A stretch of DNA of 64,000 nucleotides from Branchiostoma floridae (lineage: Eukaryota; Chordata; Leptocardii; Amphioxiformes; Branchiostomatidae), in assembly GCF_000003815.2 (NCBI RefSeq), contig NC_049985.1:12120416-12184415 (forward strand), in the 5' to 3' direction. This document shows positions 1 through 9,023 of the stretch, piece after piece (position 1 is the first letter of the stretch; each line of letters starts with the position of its first letter). The position numbers and the translations under genes were made by a program. Below the pieces are notes generated by a model. That model worked only from the letters and a program-made list of their open reading frames with translations. It searched no databases and was not told where the DNA came from.

Positions 1-190
1 TACGTTGTTAATGATGTTAATGGTGAGATCTAACTGCCTTTATCTTTGATTTTTTTTTAAAGAAAAAATGGACTCTAAGTCGGAACGGAATTTGCGCAAA
101 TCACGAATCGAGACGTCGCACAACAACGAAAACCGGAAACGATTGCATGCGGCGAGCTAGTGACGTTAACCGCAAACTGATACGAAGAGG
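1..190. other. Unannotated intronic sequence at left edge
   Basis: AT-rich sequence left of the 70-bp array with no splice-consistent exon that I can support. By comparison with gene 2 it should lie in the intron between the two F-type lectin exons of gene 1, or just upstream of it. The first F-type lectin exon of gene 1 is not in the window. Confidence 0.4.
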
Positions 191-1170
191 CCTTTATCAC
201 ATTTATTCTCCAGAAGAAGACTCCTGGTTCTCTCTTTTGAGAATTAATGTGATAAGAGGGTTGCTATCACATTTATTCTCCAGAAGAATAATCCTGGTTC
301 TCTCTTTGGAGAATAAATGTGATAAAGGGGTTGCTATCACATTTATTCTCCAGAAGAAGAATTCTGAGAGTCTCTTTGGATAATTAATGTGATAAGGGGG
401 TTGCTATCACATTAATTCTCCAGAAGAAGACTCCTGGTTCTCTCTTTGGAGAATTAATGTGATAAAAGGGTTGCTATCACATTTATTCTCCAGAAGAATA
501 ATTCTGAAAGTCTCTTTGGAGAATTAATGTGATAAGGGGGTTGCTATCACATTTATTCTCCAGAAGAAGAATCCTGGTTCTCTCTTTGGAGAATTAATTT
601 GATAAGGGGGTTGCTATCACATTTATTCTCCAGAAGAAGAATTCTGGTTCTCTCTTTGGAGAATTAATGTGATAAGGGGGTTGCTATTACATTTATTCTC
701 CAGAAGAAGACTCCTGGTTCTCTCTTTGGAGAATTAACTTGATAAGGGGGTTGCTATCACATTTATTCTCCAGAAGAAGAATTCTGGTTCTCTCTTTGGA
801 GAATTAATTTGATAAGGGGGTTGCTATCACATTTATTCTCCAGAAGAAGAATTCTGGTTCTCTCTTTGGATAATTAATGTGATAAGGGGGTTGCTATTAC
901 ATTTATTCTCCAGAAGAAGAATCCTGGTTCTCTCTTTGGAGAATTAATGTGATAAAGGGGTTGCTATCACATTTATTCTCCAGAAGAAGAATTCTGAAAG
1001 TCTCTTTGGAGAATTAATGTGATAAGGGGGTTGCTATCACATTAATTCTCCAGAAGAAGAATTCTGAAAGTCTGTTTGGAGAATTAATGTGATAAAGGGG
1101 TTGCTATCACATTAATTCTTCAGAAGAAGATTGTAGTAACACTCATTTGGTGAATTAATGTGATATAAAA
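191..1170. repeat. 70-bp hairpin minisatellite, 14 units
   Basis: Fourteen tandem units with an exact 70-base period begin at 191, 261, 331 and so on to 1101; only the last is one base longer. Each unit is an inverted repeat: the left arm TATCACATTTATTCTCC and right arm GGAGAATTAATGTGATA are separated by about 26 bases, giving a 17-bp stem with one T/T mismatch. Units at 401, 1031 and 1101 carry ATTAATTC in the left arm, which removes that mismatch. Variation is scattered (CTCCTGG / ATCCTGG / ATTCTGAAAG in the loop), so units are mixed rather than homogenised into blocks. It lies in an intron of gene 1. Confidence 0.95.
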
Positions 1171-1255
1171 ACCTAAATCCTTTATCACAACTTTTTCAGT
1201 TATCACGACATTTATCTTACATACTTTTCAGTGCTACATAAATGTGATAAATAAT
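1171..1255. repeat. Diverged edge unit of the hairpin minisatellite
   Basis: After the last clear unit, sequence running from TTTATCAC (1181) to AATGTGATAAA (1241-1251) keeps the complementary ends of the array unit but not its interior. It looks like a degenerate flanking unit or the remains of the founder element. Confidence 0.5.
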
Positions 1256-1435
1256 CAGGTCTTGTTAAAGTAGCCAATTTGTCATACAATTTTAACAAAT
1301 TGTCATTCTCTCCTTTGGTTTTTTGTGTGTGTATACACCTGTTTTCATTGTTGTTGAAATATAAATAGAGACTATGTTGAAAAAATGATAAGAATAATAG
1401 AGTACCATTGACATTGACATTGTCAACATTTACAG

Positions 1436-1671
1436 GGTACTCATCTTCAACCGCCAAGACGTTTGTCAGGAAAGAATCAACCCCTTCAACATCCACATCG
1501 GGGATTTCTACCAGGTCAGCGCGAACCCCAGGTGTGGAGGTAATCATCAAATGAACCTGAACCAACCGTCCATTGCCGTCTCCTGTCAGGGCATGAAGGG
1601 TCGCTATGTGGGCGTCCGTCTTCCCGGACCTTACCGAATACTGAGCCTGTGTGAAGTCCAAGTATTTTTGG
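1436..1671 (+). CDS. Gene 1 exon: F-type lectin domain, C-terminal half
   Basis: The exon follows a TTTACAG acceptor and ends before GTAGGT; 236 bases, phase 2 to 1. It encodes [18 protein letters not shown] and ends ..[22 protein letters not shown], the typical second half of the fucolectin/tachylectin-4 (F-type lectin) fold. The fucose-binding pattern RxDx4R is present (R-Q-D-V-C-Q-E-R). The vicinal Cys-Cys of eel fucolectin is replaced by Val-Cys. It matches the gene 2 exon at 22785-23020 almost base for base; visible amino-acid changes include DSD to DFY in the loop after IHIG. Confidence 0.9.
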
Positions 1672-3997
1672 GTAGGTCTTCGCTACGTTCACTTTACATT
1701 GTTACCGTGTATACATAGGACGTTGGCACGAAATCTGATATCGATGTGAAATGAATTGTATTGTATAATATGATATGTTTAATGATGTTATTGATTTATG
1801 CTAATTGACTGATCGACATTATATGTGTAATGTGTTGTAATGTATTTATTGGATTGTGTGCAGAGGACTCCAGGAAGAATAGTTAGATGTATTCAACTAA
1901 TGTAGATTCCTAATAAACAAACAAACAAACAAACTAATGACCCTAACTTCGAGGCCAACATGAGAGTGTGAAAGGGTGAGTCCAAATGGACTTATTGTAA
2001 AATTAAACGTCCAATTAGCGACCTTCATCACTGCTACTGGAAGCCACAGGGGACATAGGTACCATAGAAAATAGAAATTATCTATGCAAATTTCAATGAA
2101 ATTTAAGTTCACGCGTGTCTTCACCCATCAGGTCGTTGTGTACCAATGTTACTCGGCAATTCTGCACCGGACCTCTACAAAATCTCATCGGGTAAGAGTG
2201 CAATCAAGTGATATTTGTTTCCTTCAGTAACTTACAATTACGTTTCAATTTTCTTTTCAATAAGGTAAAAAAAGTAGTATCTATTAAAGAAGTAGCAAGA
2301 ATCTAAGTCTAAGATCACAAAATCACTGTCACCCCAAAGCTTACGTTTTCAGGTACGCGTGCACGCTATATGTGTGTGTCTGAATACGATTACTCGAGGA
2401 TGCCTTGGTGGATTATCTTGATATTTGGTTGGTCTTTGGGTCTTCGTGGAATTAGATTTGGGGCTTGTTTTGGAACCGCAGCAGAACTCCGATTTTTGAT
2501 ATCTCGTGCTCCGTAAATGTTGTGATCATAGTTGTCAAGTGGTAGATGGAGAGAGATGGAGAGTCAGTCATGTAGCCCCAGGCGGCTTTTTTGGAGCAGC
2601 AGGGGACGATTTTGTTACATGTAGGTATGCTATGATATAACATGTTTCCAAGGTGCGTGTTTGATACAATTTTCTCATTCATTTCATCTAACAGAGTTAG
2701 TATGTCGGATGGGAGATGGAGCATCCTACCGAGGAACAGTCTCTATGACTGAAACAGGTAAGACCTGTCAGCGCTGGGACAGTCAGACACCACATGGACA
2801 CGAGTACTCAACTGCAAAATATCCGACATCAGGACTGGAGAAGAACTACTGCCGGAAGACTAGCGGCTGGACCGAAGTTTGGTGCTTCACCACGGATCCC
2901 AACACGAGATTTGAGATTTGTGACGTACCAGTTTGTGGTAAGGTCCGATTCTGTCACTTCTATGACTATGTTAGTGCTTTCGTTTTATGCTTATTTGCTA
3001 CAACATATACTCCATAATTTAACGCCATCTTATCCATCAATAAAGTTTGCTGACTAATCTACTAAACCTACACAAAACAAGAAAACACTGCTTTGCGACC
3101 ATTCCATAGGTAAGAAAACAACACTCCCTTGCGATAGGAATAACAATTTTGCATTCGCCAATGGCAATAACTCCGGCGTACCTGTTTCAGTTGTCGGACA
3201 CAAGCGGCAGGGGTGCAAGGGAGGCTACATACGACTCGGGCGGCACTGTATCCGGCTGGTTCCCATCCCAAAGTCTTTTTGGGGCGCACAGCAGGCCTGT
3301 AAGGCGGATGGGGCGACCTTGGCCATGCCTAAAACAAAAGAATTGGACCTCGCTCTAAGACGCCTGATTAAAACATCCGGAGGCAACTACGATCACTGGA
3401 TTGGCATGTCGGACGCTGGTGACCACGACTGGACATGGGTGGACGGGACACGTCTGGGACACTACCGGGTATGTGTTCTGTTGACAAGAACCAATAGTTC
3501 TTTGTTTTGACATTGAGATTAGTACTCGTACCACTGTCAAGTCTTCCTTAATATTTTGTAGAGTCATCATTCTTCTTATCACTTCCTTTTCTAGGTCCTG
3601 GTTAGTCATGTGCGAATGATTATTTTTCTGATTACCCTTGCACACCTCTAAGGCACAATACATGCAGATCTAGACCTATGGTTGGAGTGTTACATTGTAT
3701 TGCCTATATCTAAAAAAAACGGACAAATATAGGATCACGGTAGGTTATACATTGACTTCTGTGAGTTGCATGTTCTAACCTGGACGGAATTGACCTTGCC
3801 TTTTTGACTTAAATCTATTTCATCTTTTCCATCAGGGATGGCACCCAGGTGAGCCACAGAGGCACGAATCATGGCCAAAATCATGCGTTCAGTACTGGTT
3901 CTCAAAGCATACTATTGATCCTATGTGGGACGACGTCATATGCACTGACGTTGCTGATCGTCACAAATGGTTCATCTGCCAAAGTCGTCCTGCTTAA
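1436..3997 (+). CDS. Gene 1: F-type lectin / kringle / C-type lectin protein (5' partial, 5 visible exons)
   Basis: Exons 1436-1671, 2132-2191, 2695-2937, 3191-3468 and 3836-3997 have AG/GT borders and chain in one frame (phases 2-1, 1-1, 1-1, 1-0, 0-stop). The product reads: second half of an F-type lectin domain, a 20-residue linker, a kringle, and a CTLD split over two exons ending in TAA. Every exon has a counterpart in gene 2, so this is a tandem paralog. Gene 2 has two more exons (CTLD with EPN, and discoidin) between the F-lectin and the linker; they are absent here. The membrane anchor and start would lie left of the window. An extracellular glycan-binding role is inferred from the domains. 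Confidence 0.85.
2132..2191 (+). CDS. Gene 1 exon: 20-codon linker
   Basis: A 60-base phase 1-1 exon between a CACCCATCAG acceptor and GTAAGAG donor, encoding RCVPMLLGNSAPDLYKISS. The same exon occurs in gene 2 at 39543-39602 with conserved borders and reading frame, which supports it as coding despite its size. It has one Cys and no recognisable fold; it probably joins the preceding domain to the kringle. Confidence 0.75.
2340..2645 (+). repeat. Truncated interspersed repeat (family of 'GGCTTTTTTGGA..GCAGGGG' elements)
   Basis: Sequence from the TACGCGTGCACGC start through ACTCGAGGATGCC to GTAGCCCCAGGCGG matches 39815-40115 in the equivalent intron of gene 2. In gene 2 the element continues to about 41020; here the text jumps from TTGTTACA straight to TGTAGGTATGCTATG. 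The shared TTACA at the junction indicates a microhomology-mediated internal deletion of roughly 0.9 kb in gene 1. Confidence 0.7.
2695..2937 (+). CDS. Gene 1 exon: kringle domain
   Basis: One 243-base phase 1-1 exon encodes a complete kringle of 81 residues: [60 protein letters not shown]. All six kringle cysteines are present. The Asp-x-Asp pair that forms the anionic half of the lysine-binding site in plasminogen kringles is absent (the segment reads KTSGWTEV), so classical lysine binding is unlikely. It differs from the gene 2 kringle at about 7 of 81 residues. Confidence 0.95.
3191..3468 (+). CDS. Gene 1 exon: C-type lectin domain, N-terminal part
   Basis: The exon runs from a CTGTTTCAG acceptor to a GTATGTG donor; 278 bases, phase 1 to 0. 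It encodes the first two thirds of a [20 protein letters not shown], the helix containing [14 protein letters not shown], and the core WIGMSDAGDHDWTWVDG. The WIGL-type motif and Cys spacing are typical. About 8 of 92 residues differ from gene 2, including the SFWGAQQ / SFVDAEQ segment. Confidence 0.93.
3836..3997 (+). CDS. Gene 1 terminal exon: C-type lectin ligand-binding loop
   Basis: Phase 0 exon after a TTCCATCAG acceptor, ending in TAA at 3995-3997. It encodes GWHPGEPQRHESWP, CVQYWFSKHTIDPMWDDVIC and KWFICQSRPA. The Ca2+-site EPN motif is EPQ and the WND motif is WDD, so part of the metal site is kept. This exon is much more divergent from its gene 2 counterpart than the kringle or CTLD core, with a net five-residue length difference. 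Confidence 0.9.
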   Translation, partial: GWHPGEPQRHESWPKSCVQYWFSKHTIDPMWDDVICTDVADRHKWFICQSRPA

Positions 3998-6575
3998 ATC
4001 GAAAATTGTGACAAAAATCGCTCTGACTCTGTTTTTTGGTCAACACATCAGTCACTTACGTACAGGTACATGTTCAGAGTCAGTGATTGACATTTCTCCT
4101 TAAAAGGTATTAGTAATTGTAAGTATAAGGGTACAAAACTTTGTATTTTTGCCATTATTTAAGACTTATTTATATTTTAAGGGCGATTTACTCTGTTTTC
4201 CTGAACAGAAAAAAAATTGATCATGAAGATAGAAAAAAAATGAATTCTGGGGTAGTTGCATAAAAAAGAAAGAAAATTCAGTGTCTCTTGATGATCAATG
4301 TATTTTCGTCACATAGAGGTACATTTGTGGATATAGACCTATATAGCAGTGTCAAAACTAACAAACCAACTGCGCTGAAATCATATTAATCGCCTCTTGT
4401 CATGTGTTCATGTAAGTTCACCTGTGACAACATAGTGCAGGCGTTTGTTCCTTACGCAGTTTACTGTGGATTTCGTCTGGAAAATCTGGTTTATCTAGCA
4501 TGATGTTATGTCGTATAAGAGTGGCGACTTGATGACAGGTGTTACAGAGCTGCATTAGTTCATGCTACGCCTTCTTTTCCAATGTCTATTTCTACCCACT
4601 AAGTGTGAGCTTTTTGGACCCAGTACTGTAAAGTACATGTACATTCCTGCACAATCATGCGGTCAGCGAGAATGAGTGGCCTCTATTATTTCACTGATGA
4701 TGAAAAATATTTATACACGTTTTTTTGTAAGGTAATTTATACACTTGATTGACACAATACCTCTATTTATATTAGTGATATGTTGTAATTAGAAATATTC
4801 ATTTACTGATTCTTTAATTCATTTTCAGTACAACGTTTGATTCATAATGTTTTCTAATAACTTGCCAGGATAAAACACTAGAAAATCTTTATCCGCGGGG
4901 TAACCCAAAAAACGATATGTATAAGTTGACGGGCGGTGGTTTGAAACTGTAATATTATATTGCCATATCTTAAATATTCACAGTTTGAAACCGCCGTTCG
5001 TCTACTTTATATTCCTAAATACTGTTCTTAAAATCAACGGGTATGGCCTACTCCGCTGATAAAAGTAAATTAGCGCTAAAGACACAAAAGTATATAATGT
5101 AGTTCGTGTGCAATCTTGTTTTAATTTTGTCTTTATTTTAATAATGAATTAAATTTGAAAATGTTCAACCTAGCTGCTCTTTTTGCTTTAGTTTGTGACA
5201 TAAAAGAGCAAACTGACATTTTGTTGGTACTAAATGTACTTCTATTGTCTAATCTGTCAAGAATAACGACTGAGTATAATGCAAAAATATGATGTTCATT
5301 AATTGCAACTTTTACTCATCATCATATCTATAGCCATTGGCTTAATTCTGTTAGATGTTGTATTTACATTTAAGTTTGTAAAACATCTAGTTTGTATTAT
5401 TTTCTACAGATACTGGTAAAGACAACTCGTAAAATATCGCAAAAGTATATTATTGGTAATGTGCAGCTTGGTATCCATCAAAAGTAAGGAAATGTACAAA
5501 TGCGCAAGGTTGACAGCTGTAATGTTTTTATTTGTTGCTAATCATAACGTTTCCAAAAAGGTCACACAAGTGATTTACAAAAGATATTATTATTTCATGG
5601 AGGTATGAGGGCTCCGAACTATTGTTAAGTTCCTTTTTCACCACGTCCAGACGTTTGTGGTAATCATTTTTCGCCAAAGAAGAAATCAAACAACGACGTG
5701 CTGATCCACATAAGCGATGTAAAAAGTACATTTTGAGCTGTTCGTTTTGATTGTCTTTTGTTCAAACGGAGTTTGATCATTAGTTTGTACCTGTAGAAGT
5801 TTGTTTTTAAGGAAAAATTCGACACCACTATTTTACCAATGACAGCAGACGAATTCCTCGATAAGTTGTTTTTCTCCACATACAAACTAATAATCAACCT
5901 CGGTGCTGTATAAAGAAGCTGATAGACTGGCTGTGTAGACATTCTATTCTTTGAGCCAGAAGATGAAGGCATGGCGTGTGGCGGTCAGTTGTAAAGACTG
6001 TAGCGAAATAAAGAGCTTTGATTACCACAAATTTACTGTTTGATATCCCCTCTTTGAACCATCAGCTTAAATGCAGTTGTTGTGACAATGTTTAGATTAT
6101 GTTGTCGGCATTTTGAATTTTGTCCAGTCATTTTGACAAAATAGTCATACAATATTCTATTTAACAGCTGAGTTGAAATGTTCAGAATTGATATTGTCAT
6201 TATCATTGATTAATGTAAACACACGGCGCTTTGAAAATAATCAAAGCTAGTGTAGCATAACGATTATTAAATCATTCAGAGTAATCAAAAGCCACTAACT
6301 AATTGCAATATACACCAACACGTGGGTTAAAACAACACTGCTTTTTTATAATTCATTATAATCTAAGGACCTTGCCTGATTAGTCCAGGTACATCGATGG
6401 CGTGTGGCTGCATTTGCTTTCAGAGTCCGTCGTCAATTCATATTTTAGCTTGTGACCAATCACATTCTATTGCTTTGTTCAAAAGTTACGTTTTGGCCAT
6501 TTTGAAACACCTTTTTTTTCTTGAATCGACAGTTTGGCATGCATTTTGAATTTTGAGGACAACGCCCACTCTAGG
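3998..6575. other. 3' flank of gene 1, duplicated downstream of gene 2
   Basis: Noncoding, AT-rich sequence with no supported gene. It aligns along its length with 42287-44625 (for example GTTCAGAGTCAGTGATTGAC at 4072 and 42358). The duplication that made the two genes therefore included about 2.5 kb of 3' flank. Parts (about 5080-5480) recur again at 44950-45300 and, inverted, at 61730-62900 and 63070-63400. No clear AATAAA follows the stop at short distance. Confidence 0.8.
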
Positions 6576-7173
6576 ACTAAGTGAGCTCCATAGCTTGAAA
6601 CACGATGAGCAAAACAAACATCAGAGGAAGGCCCCTCCCTGCCTTACCGACTTCCGAGGTGGCATCACCTTCACACCAGGATATGGATTCAGGTAGGTAA
6701 CAGCTCTTTTGAATGAAGACAGCAGCAAAAGGCTTTCTATATCCCTAGCTAATCCGCAGGATGGTGACTGTTGAGTGGCAAATATTTGCCAGATCACAGA
6801 TGGCCACAAAAACCCTAATGACATTAGTTCTATGGAACTGTACCTATACTGCTTTAAAACAAATTTGGTGGCGACCATGTTAACCATGGTGATCATTGAA
6901 AGATCATAAAAAGATCATTGAAAGAACCTGGTGATCATTGAGCGCCCCGTGAACGACCCTTTAAAGACCCGTCAAATTCTTGCTCGCTCAATGCTATACG
7001 CAAGACAGCACTGAAATTTGTCAAAGCCATCTTTGATGGCCATCAAACGTACCAGGTTAGCATGATAAACTTACAACCTTTATGAAAAAATTGGTCAAAT
7101 CATAATAAAATGACTATAAATTAAGGATCAACTTTCAAATGGTTGTACTTTTATGAATTATATTTCACAACAG
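6576..7173. other. Intergenic / upstream of first visible gene 2 exon
   Basis: No exon or named repeat recognised. The initiator exon of gene 2 should lie here or within the repeat-rich sequence before it. I see no ATG followed by a phase-1 donor that I would defend; ATGGCCATCAAACG at 7039 is followed by a GTTAGC donor but in the wrong phase. Confidence 0.4.
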
Positions 7174-7326
7174 ATGTAAAGATTGAGGTTGAAGACGACT
7201 GTGAAACTGGTACCCAAGGGTGGGAACATACCAATGTCGGAACGTACAGCCAATTTCCTGTGACTGCAGGCTTCGTCGGTAACGAGAACTATGAGCCTAG
7301 TGTTTTACAACAGGAGGAAATCCAAG
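7174..7326 (+). CDS. Gene 2 cytoplasmic exon a (NENYEP)
   Basis: A 153-base phase 1-1 open exon between a TTTCACAACAG acceptor and GTAGCG donor. It encodes an acidic 51-residue segment with [27 protein letters not shown] and [15 protein letters not shown] is an NxxY pattern and shares YEP with the decayed exon at 11305-11465. No fold is recognised; it is read as the visible N-terminal part of the tail. Confidence 0.6.
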
Positions 7327-8883
7327 GTAGCGTTGCACCATAGTAACCTTTGCAAGCAATGCTATGTTTCCGGGTTCGTTTGTGTGATTGTGTGATTATG
7401 CATATGTGTGTGTGTGTGTACGCGTGCGTGCTTGCTCGTGTATAAACAATACCATTACCTTCACCGCGTGAACACGATCATTCGAACATGCCTGAGTGGA
7501 TCATCTTGATATTTGGTGTGTGGTTAGGTCTTGCTGAGACCGCAAAATGATTAGGTTTTTGGCCCCCTGTGGCTTGTTGTAATGGATTGAGATATTGAGT
7601 GTTCTAGGCAAGTTATGGTCGTGATTTTAACCCTTGATAACCCTTGGAAAGAAAAGTGCGTTGTGTAGGTTCGGGTTCCCAAGCGGCTTTTGTAGAATTG
7701 CAGGAGCCGACTTTGTTTCAAACATGGATAGGGAGTAAGTCAAGAAGGGGGCGGATCGTCACGATATTCTAAATGTAGATAGTGTAAGTGATAATTTACA
7801 TAATGATGTGTACGTTATGCAAATCATGAGGTAATTTGTATTATTAATGAGGAAAAGTCAGAAATACCATTATAGGATTCTCTCAAACATGTGACAAAAG
7901 TAACCGAGAATGAGACGAATATTGACAAGTATCAACTTTTCAAAGTAGGACTTAATTTACATAATTAATGAAAAAGTTTCTCATTCCATACTGGTAAAAG
8001 ACAAAAAGTCACTCTTGCTGCCTTTGAAGTTTGTACTTAGACACGAATCATGCAATTAGCAAGGCTCATGTACAGAATTTGTAAGGAAATTCTATAATGG
8101 CGTGCTTTGGTAAAGAAGACTTCCATACATTGAACAACTTGTACTATTTCGGAAGAGAAAATGATCAACTGCTTTAGTTTATGAAAATGAGGAAATTATA
8201 TGCATAATCACTGAGAAATATTTATGATACGCCACTCGAAAAGGTTTATACCAATTGGCAAAGATATGAACTCTTGTAGTTGGATTGTGAATTCCAATGA
8301 ACATATCGGGTTACATTACGAATGTTATTCGTAATACAGGATGTACCTATTGCACCGATGAGTGCCATGACGATCCCGACACCAACGTGTATGACTTCAC
8401 TGACGACGATAGACTGGACAACCCACGGCAGGCTTGCCCCCAAAGTCAACAGGGTGGACAGCCTTCAGCAGAAGAAACAGACAGGGTGGGCTGTAACGCT
8501 GCCGACTCGTTCGAGAACCCGATGTACGCGGCGGATGTGTTACCACAAAACCGCGGAGGTACGTTTTGGTGTTCGCATTCTCAAACATTCTGCCTGTGTA
8601 TGATCAGTACTACTTGAAGAAAAAAAAACAGTTCTGTACTGTAACAACAAATATTGATTTAGTCCAACAAAACATATTCACATGTTGATAGACACATTTT
8701 AGTGTTGTCTTCAAATGTAACATCCAGTCATTGTTGATTTGCCAACAGCAGAAGACACAGACAAGGTGGACTCGTTTGAGAACCCGATGTACGCGGCGGG
8801 TGCGGTACGACAAGACGGCGGAGGTACGTGTTGTGCTTTGCAGTCTTTTGCCATTTATCATTTCTACCACAAAGCAATGGGTG

Positions 8884-8926
<43 letters not shown>

Positions 8927-8927
8927 G

Positions 8928-9023
<96 letters not shown>

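Noticed and set aside
191-1170. CRISPR-like regular array
   Set aside because: No repeat/spacer alternation: the whole 70-base unit repeats, and the genome is eukaryotic. It is a hairpin satellite.
1212-1661. 149-codon minus-strand open frame (and its 139-codon twin at 22591-23010)
   Set aside because: Antisense shadow of the F-type lectin exon; the plus strand has the splice borders and conserved domain.
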